A stretch of 64,000 nt of DNA. Source: Candidatus Chloroploca asiatica. Lineage in GTDB: Bacteria > Chloroflexota > Chloroflexia > Chloroflexales > Chloroflexaceae. How positions within the stretch are numbered: the stretch's first letter is position 1; the number at the start of each line of letters is the position of its first letter. Below the pieces are notes generated by a model. The model had not been told where the DNA came from. It saw only the letters and a list, made by a program, of their open reading frames with translations, and made no database searches. Positions 51,237-61,500 of the stretch are shown here, in pieces. Where the stretch lies: contig NZ_LYXE01000041.1 of assembly GCF_002532075.1 (NCBI RefSeq), forward strand, positions 1 to 64,000, read 5' to 3'. The position numbers and the translations under genes are program-made.

Positions 51237-52133
51237 TCAAGGCTGCTCACTTCCAGGCACAGGACTATTGGCCCCAGGAAGGGATGTATGCGTTCCGGGG
51301 AGCTCGTTCGCGTCAACGTCAGCGGCCTCTCCTTCAGGCGCAGGTGCAAGCAAGGCCGGTAGGGTGACCTGTCCGATATCGAGCCGGTCGAATGCACTCA
51401 GGACTTCTGACGTGCTGCCGTAACGCTCGCCCCACATTGGCAACCCAGCCGCCTGCAACGCCCAGATGGTATGGGCCTGATAGGGTGTCATCTCAAGATA
51501 AGCAGTAGTTCCTTCGATCCAGAGCACGCGCACCGAACTGAGCAGGCGGCACGCATACGGGCGTGGTGTCCCGAGTTCGCCCTGGCTGACCGTCACTCTG
51601 CTTGGTGCTTCGCCTGCCGCCGCTGCAATTGCCTCATCACAAAGCGCCGGATCGCCCGACGGATCGCTAAAACCAAGATTGACCCGATCACGGTAGTTCA
51701 CTGGCCCGAGCGCTGCGACGCTGAAGGGGACTGGCACCATATTGACCGTCAATTGCTCGCCATTCGGATAGACAGGTTGATCCGGTGGTGCAGCCATAAG
51801 CATCCCTGGTTGCACGAGATCATTGACGCCAAGGTTGCGTGCCGCATACTGTCCAATCACAAGACTCGCGTCGGTTATGCCCGCCAGGGGCACCGGACGA
51901 TGCAGAGGTACCTCAACCATGCCCAAGTCTTCGGCCACAAGCTGTTGACCAAAGGGCACTTCATGGATCAAGACTACGACCTGTTCGGTTCGTTGGCTCT
52001 CGAGATATCCCATCACCGCAAAAGCGATCGCTGCGATCAAGCCTGCCGCAAGCATCAGAACTGGCAAAGGACTCGCCTTCTTCCGTGTCAGGGCCTGCCC
52101 TAAAGAGGGCGCGTTGGGTGTCATGGTCGTCAT
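51237..52133 (-). CDS. RcpC/CpaB-like pilus assembly protein (SAF domain)
   Basis: Protein of 298 aa with one N-terminal membrane anchor (about 22-43, LPVLMLAAGLIAAIAFAVMGYL). An SAF domain follows (VVVLIHEVPFGQQLVAEDLGMVEVPLHRPVP, QYAARNLGVNDLVQPGML). In diderms CpaB/RcpC works with the outer-membrane secretin. No secretin gene is present here, which fits a single-membrane envelope. The C-terminus is Pro/Ala/Glu-rich. AAGGAG lies 8 bp before ATG 52133. Confidence 0.82.
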   Translation of the reverse strand: MTTMTPNAPSLGQALTRKKASPLPVLMLAAGLIAAIAFAVMGYLESQRTEQVVVLIHEVPFGQQLVAEDLGMVEVPLHRPVPLAGITDASLVIGQYAARNLGVNDLVQPGMLMAAPPDQPVYPNGEQLTVNMVPVPFSVAALGPVNYRDRVNLGFSDPSGDPALCDEAIAAAAGEAPSRVTVSQGELGTPRPYACRLLSSVRVLWIEGTTAYLEMTPYQAHTIWALQAAGLPMWGERYGSTSEVLSAFDRLDIGQVTLPALLAPAPEGEAADVDANELPGTHTSLPGANSPVPGSEQP

Positions 52134-52160
52134 GGTGTTCGCTCCTTTCCAAAAAAGAGT

Positions 52161-52850
52161 TCAATAGATAAGCGGGGTCACAGGCTCTAGTCGATCCGCT
52201 GCGATAATCAGGGGTGTGTAGGTGCCCCACCCGACCAACCCCTTCATAGTCGGGCGAACCTCGGCACAGATCAGGGGCGTGGTTTCAGTTGGGACATTCA
52301 CCCCATTGCTGTAGGTGCAACTCCCTCCTGCGGGCAAGACGGTCCAGCGTACTTGGGCGGTGACGCTTGCCGGTGAAGCAACGAGCCCCCTGACACTCGT
52401 GAGGTTAGTGCGAAAGAGTTCGGCAGCAACCCCAAGAATGGCGGCACAGGCTGTCCCCTGGGCCTGGGCGACGGTTACGGACTGGCAGGCCGCGCCTCCC
52501 CGTAGTTCGATCTCGCCCCGGGCAAAGGCGGCATAGTCGAGTTGCTGTACTGCCGAGCGCGTCGCTTGCTGCAGGGCATCTTCGACCATAGCGACTTCAA
52601 GCCAGCGCTCCGCCACTTCGATCACCAACAGGGTAAAGAGCACCAGGAAGGGCAGGATGATCACTGCCAACGGGATGATCTGCCCCGCTTCCCTCGCCGA
52701 ACGTAGCCCCCCGAGCCGTCGCCGCCATTGCCATTGCGGTGCGGTGCCACGCAATGAACGCTGGGGCTTGCTTTGAAGTGGCGTTGTCTCACGTTTGCTG
52801 GAGGCAACCTGTGAGGCTTGTTCAAAGGTGGTTGGTTGCGCTTGCTTCAT
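52161..52850 (-). CDS. TadE/TadG-like pseudopilin protein
   Basis: Protein of 229 aa. A polar basic N-terminus of about 50 residues precedes AGQIIPLAVIILPFLVLFTLLVIEVAERWLEVAMVEDALQQATRSAVQQLDY, the hydrophobic TadE/TadG-type helix. Four Cys residues occur in the exported part (GGAACQS, GTACAAIL, GGSCTY, PLICAEV), so disulfides are possible. AGGAGG lies 6 bp before ATG 52850; the longer frame to 52904 would overlap the TadE gene. It should be a minor pilus component. Confidence 0.83.
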   Translation of the reverse strand: MKQAQPTTFEQASQVASSKRETTPLQSKPQRSLRGTAPQWQWRRRLGGLRSAREAGQIIPLAVIILPFLVLFTLLVIEVAERWLEVAMVEDALQQATRSAVQQLDYAAFARGEIELRGGAACQSVTVAQAQGTACAAILGVAAELFRTNLTSVRGLVASPASVTAQVRWTVLPAGGSCTYSNGVNVPTETTPLICAEVRPTMKGLVGWGTYTPLIIAADRLEPVTPLIY

Positions 52851-52860
52851 GTGAACCCTC

Positions 52861-53265
52861 CTATTGCTGATCACGCTCGGCAGCGCGCACAGCTTCAGAC
52901 TCAAGGGTGAATTCGTTGAAAAAGGGGGCTACCGGCGCCCAGTACGCTCCCTGATAGGCAATGTTGACGGTGATCGGGTCGTAACGTCGGCACGGTGTCC
53001 GCAGACATTCGATCCGTACCTCCGCCGCATCGGCCCGTGTTCCCACGCCCGCATTGAGCACCGCTGCCGCCGCATCATAGGCCGTTGCCGAGGCCCCGCC
53101 CGCTAGCGCAGCCTGATGCGCTGCTGCACGTGCGGCCTGGTTGACGGTGTAGCCTGCCAACAGGATCTGCCCGATGCAGACCAGCCACAAAACGAGGGCG
53201 AGAAAGATGCCTATCACCAGCATAAATTCGACAATCGCCTGTCCACGTTCACGTCTGACTATCAT
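52861..53265 (-). CDS. tadE: TadE-like pseudopilin
   Basis: Protein of 134 aa starting MIVRRERGQAIVEFMLVIGIFLALVLWLV, the typical TadE N-terminus with a Glu after the cleavage-like Gly-Gln-Ala and a single membrane helix. The rest is exported and carries a CLRTPCRRY Cys pair. AAGGAGG lies 6 bp before the ATG. It is 10 bp upstream of the TadG-like gene and 30 bp downstream of the giant surface protein gene. Confidence 0.87.
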   Translation of the reverse strand: MIVRRERGQAIVEFMLVIGIFLALVLWLVCIGQILLAGYTVNQAARAAAHQAALAGGASATAYDAAAAVLNAGVGTRADAAEVRIECLRTPCRRYDPITVNIAYQGAYWAPVAPFFNEFTLESEAVRAAERDQQ

Positions 53266-53295
53266 TTCGTTCCTCCTTGCGGTGTTCCGCTGTTG

Positions 53296-56200
53296 TTATG
53301 GTGTCGTTGGTGCGCCACCTGGACGATGGCCCGGGCCAACGACACTCCGTGGGACAACCAGCGTGATCCCGAACGTCTCGGGGTAGATCTGGCGCACCTC
53401 GGGAATGCTGGTGATCCTGATCGGGTTTAGCGTCCAGTCGCCCAAGGGTGCGCCAGGGTAGAGGTTGACAACCCAGACTTCTACTTCGATCGCAACGGTA
53501 AGCCGTACCTCCTCCATCGGGTCAAGCGTAAAGAGATATACATCCGACCGCATCGTTGGCAGTGGGGTGCCCGCCGGTCCTCGATGGGTCCAGTAGACAT
53601 GGCCCTGACTCTGCATCTCGTTTTCGGTCAGAGGGGCTGTTGGCAAGACGGCATTGATTGGCCCGCCGACCGTGGTTGCCCCGGGATAGATGTAGGTGCA
53701 ACCGGCAAGCGCCGTCTGCGCGAGCGTGCTGCTTCCCACCCGACACCCAACCCTCCCGGCCGCATCAGCGTCGCTACGCGCATCAATGGTGCGTCCGTTG
53801 ACCTGGTAATTCACCACGCTCCAGCCTACGACGCGTCCGTAATAGGCATATGGCAACAATGGGTCGAGGCCACTGAAGGGGTCATTGACCCGTAATTCGG
53901 TCAGGCGCGGCGTGAAATCGAGCACTTCCCCGGCTGGCCACGTGATCCGGGTTCCCTCAGAGAGGTAGACAGCATCGTTCGGGTCACTCCCGCCATGGTT
54001 TGGGTCAAACTCTGAGTGCATGGCGAGCCGTACCACTCCTGTGCCATCAATGCCCGTAGGAGGAGCAACAATATCAGTTGCATCGGCGGCACTGTTGTCA
54101 ATCGTTTCATCACCAGGGGTTGTCGTTGCAATCCTCGCCGCCAGCCCAACGATAGCCCCTGGCTGCTCGCGCACACGTACCGTCAGGTAGAGATCGCCGC
54201 TCGCGTGTGCGACAAGTGTCCCGTAGTCAAAGACGAGCATTGGTGCGCCGCTGGCATCAGTCGTCCTCACGTAGCCCCCAAGGGGAGCCCCTGTTGCGTC
54301 ACTCACCTGTTCCAGTTCGGCATTGCTTGGCAGCATAATCCTCAGACTCGTCCCCGCAGCCGGGCGCGTCAGGTGAGCCGGATGCCGTAACGCCGGCGGT
54401 AATGTCAGACTCGCTGTGTTATTGCCGTATGTCACCCGGAACCTGACAAAGCTCAGCCAACCAGCCGGCCCGGCAGCGGGCAGACTCTTGTTGACGGCCT
54501 GTACCCGCACCCAGACATTCGGGCGCGTGACGTCGACCTGATCGCTGGCACGGTTATTCGCCAGGGTGCTGCTGCGCTCGGGCGTTATGCCAGCAATGGT
54601 TCCGCGGGCTGTCAATGTATTGGCGGCATACGTCGCCGCATCCAGGGGCGTCGCTGGAAGTTGCACGGGCACAACGACGCTCCCCGCTGCATTGGCATTG
54701 ATCTCACCAAGATTGCATTGCACCCGCGGTTCCCCATTGAGCGGTGCTATACTCTGGCAGTTGCCAGTGAGGTTGCCTACCCGCGTTTCGGCATCAAGTG
54801 TGACCGTTAGCACACTGCCCCAGCTGATCCCAGGGCCACTATTGCGATAGCTGAGGTTGATTGTTCCGGTCTCGCCAACTGGCAAGGGACGGGGATTGAT
54901 CTGCAGGCTCAGACCTAAATCGGGGTACTGCACCAGCGTTGTGGTGGTCGCCTGATTATTGCCGAGACGATCCCCTTCGTCGGTTGTGCTAATGTGAGCC
55001 TCATTGACCAGTGCATTAGCTTCGCTTGGTAGCGCTCTGACCTGAAAACGGATCGTGCCATGCCCGCCAGGGGCAAGCGAGAGCAAGGCACATTCGATGG
55101 CCGTCCCAAGATAATGGCAGATATTGCCAGGGTTCTGCTCGAAGGCCACAAAAGCGACGTTTGCAGGCAACTGATCGGTGATCCCAAGATTGCGGGCAAC
55201 TGTGCTCCCACTATTGTGATAGTCGAGCTGATAGGTAAATGTTTCGCCAGCCAGTACGTGGGTTGGTGCTGTTTTGCTCAGACCAAGCTCGGGACGCAAC
55301 AATTCGGTGGTGTAGCGCGCCTCGTTATTTGCAGTTGTCACCTCGTAGCTCGTCGTACTAATCGTGGCCTGGTTTTCGACCGGCCAACGCACCGCATCCG
55401 GCGGACTAAAAGTTGTTGCGGCTCGCACCGTCAAACGGATGCTGCCCGTCGCACCTGCATGGAGTGCCCCAATACTCCAGCGCAAGTCATTCCCGTTGAC
55501 CGTTGTCGGCGCGGGCTGCGCCGCAACATAGGTGAGGCCAGGCGGGAGCAAATCGCGCATCTCGACACCTGCCGCTACGCTGCTTCCCTGATTGCCATAG
55601 GCCAGGGTATACTCAAAACTCACCCCGGCACGCACGCTGGGTGGCCCCTGTTTGGTGACCCAGAGATCGGCCTCACTCACAAGGCCCAGATCAAGATCGT
55701 TGCGCGTCTCATGCGGCTGCAGCCTGATCCACCCCGTTGCATACCCCGTACTGGCATTGGCATCACTGTCACGGTTACGGTCACTGCCCTGCCTCAAAAG
55801 AGTTGGTGCAAAGGGCAGGTTGCTAAAACGCACCTGATAAAGACCTGGAGGAAGATCGGTGAACGCAAACGCACCATTCCCCCCGGTAGTGACTGGATCA
55901 ACCAGCCGCGGCAGCGTCGCCCCAAGCGTCGCCTCTTCAAGTGCTACCGTCACCCCGGCAACTCCCGTTGCCCCATCATCTTGCAGGCCGTTGCGATTCG
56001 TATCAAGCCAGACCCAATCCCCAATCCGTCCCGTTGGCGGCTGTCGCGTGAGTCCAAGATCAAAAGTGCGTTCATCAGCACGATTCCATGGTGGACGGAT
56101 GGCATATGGACTCAGATCTTCATTGGGATACGCAAACTCGATGATGCCAAGCGCTGGATCAACATTGCTGCGAATCGTATCGTCAGCTACCGCATGAGGC

Positions 56201-58110
56201 AGCGTGAAATGATATCCCGCCTGCGCCAGCGTCGCCCGTGTCCACTGACCCGGACTCCCACCGCTGGCAGTGATCCGGATGCCAAAGTTGGTATTGGGCG
56301 GAACGGCAAATAGGTAACGCCCCTGGCTATCAGTCACCGCACGGGCTGTCGAGCTCATCACCGGAGCCGATCGAGGGATGCCCTGAAAGAGTTCGAGCGC
56401 AACATTCGCCATCGCTGGTTCACCTGTCTGACGAATCCCATCGCCATTCAGGTCATCCCAGACCCGCCCACCAATTAACGCGTAGTTGCACAAGACCTCG
56501 AGGTCGCCCAGGTTCGAGGCTTTCGACGCCGACGCGGTCTCGCCGGCAATCACCGGGGCACGGCCTGAAATCGCGCTACTCGTCACCGCTCCACTGGCCT
56601 GCTCGTAGACCCGCACCTCCTGGGCATTGCGTCCACGCAACGCCGTAATCCCCAGCGTGGTCCCAATGTTCTCAACCGAAGTCTGGCTATTCAGGACACT
56701 CGCCAGCGCCCCCATATGGTTTTCGCTATGGGCAGGGATTGGGTCAGTTGCCATACCCTGATAATCGTTATCTTCGTAGGCTTCACCTGATTGGAAAACC
56801 CACTGCCACGAGCTATTCAGGCGGTAGGTGAGGGTGTCGCCCTGCGCAATTGAGCTGTAATGAAAGTCTGGCGTCTGGGCATTGCCATTGAAGCTCTGAT
56901 CGCCGGTGCGATCACGGAGGCCAAGGATCATCAGTGGGCGGCCCTGGGCCGGTGAGCCTGTTGACGGTGCTTCGTTGAGAAACTCGATCGCCGTCAACAT
57001 GGGCTGCGCATAGAAAACACTATTATCAAAGCGCGGTAACGCTTGCAAGTCTTCACGCCAGGGGTTCCAACTGCGGGTCAGACCAGGCCACTGGCTATAC
57101 ACCTCTTCAAAGAGCGTCCCCGCATGGCGCTGACTAATGCCTTGGATCAGCGTATTGCCAAGATCCTGGTGCAACGCGAGCGCCCAGGGTCCTACGCCCA
57201 AATGTTGCGCAAGCACATAGATCCGTGGCGGCACCTGAAAATAGTCGCCACTCGCTGTCGCTGCACCACCACCACGCGCAGCACTATCGGTAAGCCCAAC
57301 CACGAGATGAGGCGCATTACGATCCGAGGAAAAAGGCCAGAACGCAATTGCAAACGGCCACAGATCAGCCTGAACAGCCGGATCAGACGAAATGACACTC
57401 AGATCGATGGGAAGTGAACCGCTATAGCGCGGCAACCCCAGCCTTGTCAGATCAAAGCGTTCGATCCGTTTCGGTCCAAGGTTGACGACATAGAGCGTAC
57501 GCCCATCGGGGCTAATCGTGATATCACCAAGGCTGGTTGTGCCCACACCGGCAATCGCTTGCTCATCGGTATAATTCGGCGGAATTGACGTGGGGCGATT
57601 GACGCCGCTTGCCCCGGGGGCCGTAATATGCCCCTCGAGGTGCCACCCGGTCGGCGTGCGGGTCAGCACATAGATCGCCCCGGGACCGCCAGGCCCATAC
57701 GGGGTTAGGCGTTTGGTATAGGCAGCGGCAAAAATGCGTTCACGCCCACTTACCGCGCCATCATCATACGCCAGACCATAGATAGCCCCCAGATCACCAA
57801 TGGTGGCAAGGATCGCACCTGCCGAATTCATTGTTAAGCCCTGGACTGCGGGGAGGTTCCGAGCCGCGGCGGCTTCGGTCGTTGAGCCGGGAGGCAAATA
57901 CATCGTATTGGCATAGCGGCTGGTAATAAATTGATCTGGCTGTTGCAAACAGCCAACCGCGCTCCCAAAAGCCCCCGCAGGGGTCACATGGGCCTCGGCA
58001 GAAGCTGGCCGCAAAACCAGACCAGCCGTAGGGAACAGGGGAAGCAGAAAAAAGAGGAGCAAGGTTCCACGAAAAACCAACTGAAGCAAAAACGCTTGAT
58101 AGTAACGCAT
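53296..58110 (-). CDS. giant secreted SdrD_B/DUF11 surface protein, first gene of the Tad run
   Basis: Exported protein of 1604 aa. The signal peptide (about 1-40, FRGTLLLFFLLPLFPTAGLVL) ends at ASA-EA. Residues about 50-530 resemble a beta-propeller-like region (DGRTLYVVNLGPKRIERFDL, GDITIS). Two SdrD_B/Cna-B-like domains follow near 543 (GGRVWDDLNGDGIRQTGEPA) and 695 (GDWVWLDTNRNGLQDDG). Then come DUF11-type repeats near 814, 940 and 1063, and a further strand-rich region from 1198. No LPXTG motif or C-terminal membrane anchor is seen. AGAGGA lies 4 bp before ATG 58110; the frame from 58158 gives no signal peptide at its start. It is the promoter-proximal gene, so an adhesive or pilus-associated structural role is likely. 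Confidence 0.87.
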   Translation of the reverse strand: MRYYQAFLLQLVFRGTLLLFFLLPLFPTAGLVLRPASAEAHVTPAGAFGSAVGCLQQPDQFITSRYANTMYLPPGSTTEAAAARNLPAVQGLTMNSAGAILATIGDLGAIYGLAYDDGAVSGRERIFAAAYTKRLTPYGPGGPGAIYVLTRTPTGWHLEGHITAPGASGVNRPTSIPPNYTDEQAIAGVGTTSLGDITISPDGRTLYVVNLGPKRIERFDLTRLGLPRYSGSLPIDLSVISSDPAVQADLWPFAIAFWPFSSDRNAPHLVVGLTDSAARGGGAATASGDYFQVPPRIYVLAQHLGVGPWALALHQDLGNTLIQGISQRHAGTLFEEVYSQWPGLTRSWNPWREDLQALPRFDNSVFYAQPMLTAIEFLNEAPSTGSPAQGRPLMILGLRDRTGDQSFNGNAQTPDFHYSSIAQGDTLTYRLNSSWQWVFQSGEAYEDNDYQGMATDPIPAHSENHMGALASVLNSQTSVENIGTTLGITALRGRNAQEVRVYEQASGAVTSSAISGRAPVIAGETASASKASNLGDLEVLCNYALIGGRVWDDLNGDGIRQTGEPAMANVALELFQGIPRSAPVMSSTARAVTDSQGRYLFAVPPNTNFGIRITASGGSPGQWTRATLAQAGYHFTLPHAVADDTIRSNVDPALGIIEFAYPNEDLSPYAIRPPWNRADERTFDLGLTRQPPTGRIGDWVWLDTNRNGLQDDGATGVAGVTVALEEATLGATLPRLVDPVTTGGNGAFAFTDLPPGLYQVRFSNLPFAPTLLRQGSDRNRDSDANASTGYATGWIRLQPHETRNDLDLGLVSEADLWVTKQGPPSVRAGVSFEYTLAYGNQGSSVAAGVEMRDLLPPGLTYVAAQPAPTTVNGNDLRWSIGALHAGATGSIRLTVRAATTFSPPDAVRWPVENQATISTTSYEVTTANNEARYTTELLRPELGLSKTAPTHVLAGETFTYQLDYHNSGSTVARNLGITDQLPANVAFVAFEQNPGNICHYLGTAIECALLSLAPGGHGTIRFQVRALPSEANALVNEAHISTTDEGDRLGNNQATTTTLVQYPDLGLSLQINPRPLPVGETGTINLSYRNSGPGISWGSVLTVTLDAETRVGNLTGNCQSIAPLNGEPRVQCNLGEINANAAGSVVVPVQLPATPLDAATYAANTLTARGTIAGITPERSSTLANNRASDQVDVTRPNVWVRVQAVNKSLPAAGPAGWLSFVRFRVTYGNNTASLTLPPALRHPAHLTRPAAGTSLRIMLPSNAELEQVSDATGAPLGGYVRTTDASGAPMLVFDYGTLVAHASGDLYLTVRVREQPGAIVGLAARIATTTPGDETIDNSAADATDIVAPPTGIDGTGVVRLAMHSEFDPNHGGSDPNDAVYLSEGTRITWPAGEVLDFTPRLTELRVNDPFSGLDPLLPYAYYGRVVGWSVVNYQVNGRTIDARSDADAAGRVGCRVGSSTLAQTALAGCTYIYPGATTVGGPINAVLPTAPLTENEMQSQGHVYWTHRGPAGTPLPTMRSDVYLFTLDPMEEVRLTVAIEVEVWVVNLYPGAPLGDWTLNPIRITSIPEVRQIYPETFGITLVVPRSVVGPGHRPGGAPTTP

Positions 58111-58190
58111 ATATTCCTCTGGCTCGCTTGGGCAAATGTCCTGACTTATAGACCGCACAAGCCCGCCAGAAGATGCGCTCTCAAGATAAA

Positions 58191-58246
58191 GTCAAAAAAG
58201 ACGCAGGCCACTTGCTGATTAGCAAGTGGCCTGCGTCTTTTTTGAC
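58191..58246 (-). terminator. 26-bp perfect terminator of tRNA-Pro
   Basis: Arms 58191-58216 and 58221-58246 are fully complementary with a 4-nt loop. Each arm includes A6 or T6, so it works in both directions. It touches the encoded CCA end of the tRNA and lies 81 bp before the giant gene. Confidence 0.9.
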
Positions 58247-58323
58247 TGGTCGGGGCGACTGGATTTGAACCAGCGACCTCCTGAACCCCATTCAGGTGCG
58301 CTACCGGTCTGCGCTACGCCCCG
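58247..58323 (-). tRNA. tRNA-Pro (anticodon GGG)
   Basis: A 77-nt cloverleaf on the minus strand. The 7-bp acceptor stem is CGGGGCG/CGCCCCG with discriminator A and encoded CCA. The anticodon arm is CCTGA-ATGGGGT-TCAGG, with GGG at 58287-58289, and the T-arm holds GGTTCAAATCC. It reads CCC and CCU proline codons. Confidence 0.96.
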
Positions 58324-58505
58324 TTCAATCTGGTTGATTATAGCGCGTTCATGCGGTTCAGTCAAATTATTGGAAAGGTCGGAAGATCTGCTGAGCCAAC
58401 GACCATGCGGCCCGCCAACGTTCCGGAAGCTTGTGCGGAATGGATGGAGTGTGCTCAGTGGCACAACTGAGAGGTTTACGACCTCATTATGATTGCACTG
58501 CTTCA

Positions 58506-58514
58506 TGGTATAAT
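58506..58514 (+). promoter_or_regulatory. extended -10 promoter of the protease operon
   Basis: TG-G-TATAAT, 79 bp before the protease start. No convincing -35. The 58324-58592 gap holds nothing else recognised. Confidence 0.5.
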
Positions 58515-58592
58515 ATACTAAAAGTTATACATTTATGCTGCTGTTTTTATACAAACTTTTAACTTTTATTTTGTTCTCAAGGGGCGCGGACT

Positions 58593-61500
58593 ATGTTAAA
58601 GCATTCTGTATCTCTTTTGAGCCTACTGGTTATCAGCATGCTGGCGCTCACGTTTATCCCAGGCTATGCTTTTTCCACGCATACCCACGCAGAACCCTCA
58701 GTCGTTGCTGCCGCCCTAGACGCGCATGTGACCAAGGCGAAGGCTCACGCTGACGATGGCCCGGCTCGTTATATCGTGCTCCTCGCCGACCCACCACTCG
58801 CAACCTATGCAGGTGGCATTGCAGGTATCCCTGCAACAAATCCCCGCGTTGCAGGTACCAGCCAACTCGATCCTCAGTCGGTGACAAGTCAGCGCTATCG
58901 CGCTTATTTGGCGCTCCAGCGCCAGCAGGTGATTGTGGCGGCTGAACAGGTTCTCGGTGACGAAATCATAGTTGAACAGGTCTTCACTACGGCCTTCAAT
59001 GGATTTGTCAGTGTGTTGAGTCACGAGCAGGCAACCCAACTTGCTGCCCTTCCGGGGGTTGTGCAAGTGACCCGTGAAGCCTATCGTCAACTGCATACAA
59101 ATATTGGCCCGTCAATTATTGGGGCAAGTCAGCTTGATACACGCCCGGCGATCTTCCGGGCTGATCTCACTGGCACCAACGAGGTTCCCCCGGTCTCCTC
59201 TGAGGCAACGGGCAGCGCGACGTTTCATTATGATGCGATCAGCAAGTTGCTTCGTTTTACAATTAGCAGCCGTGGCGTCACCATCAGCGGGCCAGGGGCA
59301 CATATCCATCAGGCAGCGGCGGATGCGAACGGCCCGGCTGTCGTTGATCTTGCGCCTTATCAGCTTGTTAATGGTCAGTTCCTCGGTAGCGTTATCCTGA
59401 GCCAGGCGGTCGAGGATGCGCTCTTTGCGGGCGAACTTTACGTCAATCTGCACGAGGCACCTGATTTTCTCACCGGCAAGATCCGCGGTCAGATCCTGCC
59501 CAACCGTGGGGAAGGGGTACTCGTTGGGGTGATTGACACTGGCATTGATCCTTTCAATCCAGCTTTTGCCGCAACTGGGGCTGATGGTTATACCCATACC
59601 AATCCGTTTGGTGAAGGAGTTTATAAGGGGGTCTGCGCCGACGCTGAGAGTCCAGCCTATCACGATGGCTTTCGCTGCAATGACAAGCTTGTTGGAGCAT
59701 ATACCTTCCCTGCGACGAGCGAGAGTCCTGACCCTATGTGGCGTGCAAGTCCATTCGATGACTATGGTCATGGCTCGCATACCGCCAGTACAGCCGTCGG
59801 TAACGTATTACATAACGTGCAGGCAGAAGGATCCACGTTTGATAAGATCGGCGGCGTAGCTCCTCACGCGAACCTGATTATCTACGATGGCTGTAGTATA
59901 TATGAGGGTTGTCCAACGTCAGCCCTTGTTGGCGCCATCGATCAAGCGACACAGGATGGCGTTACGGTGATCAACTATTCAATTGGGGGCTATTCGAGTG
60001 ACCCATGGGTAGAACCTGATGCGGTTGCCTTCCGCAATGCCCTCGAAGCAGGCATCCTCGCTTCCGTTTCGGCTGGAAACAGTGGCCCGTACACAGGTAC
60101 CATTGGGGCACCTTCAAATGCACCGTGGGTGATGAGCATAGCGGCCACAACAAAAGCTGATCTGACAGCCGAATTTAGCTCACGCGGGCCTGATACGACG
60201 GTCCCAGATGTGCTCAAGCCTGATGTGGCTGCGCCAGGGGTTGATATTATCGCCGCAGTGACGGTTAATGCGATGGGCGAGCCTCGGTTTGCGGTTAGTA
60301 GCGGCACCTCGATGGCCGCCCCGCACAATGCGGGGGCTGCTGCCCTGCTCCGCCAACGCTATCCGTCATGGACTCCATCAGAAGTGCGCTCGGCCTTGAT
60401 GACGACGGCCGAGCATACCTCTGATGACCCCTTTGAGGTTGGCGCAGGACGGATCAATGTCGGGCGCGCAATGCGCGCTGGATTTGTGCTCGATGAGACT
60501 GCCGCCAATTTTGCGGCAGCTGACCCGACCCTGGACGGCAATGTGACAACGCTCAATCTCCCGAGCCTCACCAATCGTAACTGCTTTGGGGAATGTGTCT
60601 GGATTCGTACACTCAAGAGTACCTTGCCAGTAACGACAACGTGGACCCCAGCCTTCACGGGCACTACCGGGTTAGCTGTAACGGTCTCGCCAGCAACGAT
60701 CACGCTTGCCCCAGGGGCAACCCAGACCATCACGATTACAGCAAGTGGGAGCGAGCTACCTGTTGAGGCTGGCGGGACAGAGGCAAGAGGCTACCTCACC
60801 TTCACACCTGCAATAGCCGTACTGTCAGCAACAGGTGATCTCCCGCGTGCAAGCTTTCCGCTTGCTATTGAAATGCGCAATAGCAATCTTCCTGCAACCA
60901 TCAATATCCGCACGAATGCTCTGACACAGACGATTGAACTTGATACTACAGCAATAGCTATCACCGATCTTCAACATGCGGTCTATGGAATGGTGCAGTC
61001 GGATCGGCAACGCATCAGGCTTTCATATTACAGCCGTATGTACACGAAGGTGCTTACTCCGTCGCTCGACCGTACGATGGGCATTATTGTTGAAACTGCC
61101 AATTCAACAGCACTTGACGTCGATATTTTTGTTGGGTTTGACAACAATAATGACGGCATTCTTGAAAGTAAAGAAGTCCTATGCGTTGGCTTCACCTACT
61201 CGGCTGAAGAAACGTGCGACTTGTTCGGCCTGCCTCATCTGCGCGACAAGTATGGGTTGGCAGAAGATGCAAACCTCCTGATCATCGTTTGGCTCTGGGC
61301 AAGTTCAGATACGGCCGTAGAGACCGTTGATCTCTATACGGCCGTTGTGCCAACAACGCCAATCGATCTTGGCAACCTGACCATCACCGGGCCACAAAAC
61401 CAACCCGCAGGCGAACCTTTCAAACTCAGGGTTGGCTGGTCACTCCCCGACGATAGTATGCTGCGTGAGCGCTTCTACGGGGCTTTTACGCTCGGCAGTG

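Noticed and set aside
55060-56313. Plus-strand frame of 417 aa inside the giant surface protein gene
   Set aside because: Antisense shadow of the DUF11 region; rich in Arg, Cys and Lys and with no ribosome site or domain.
58219-58506. Frames over the tRNA-Pro gene
   Set aside because: The segment is a complete tRNA with a terminator; the frames are accidental.
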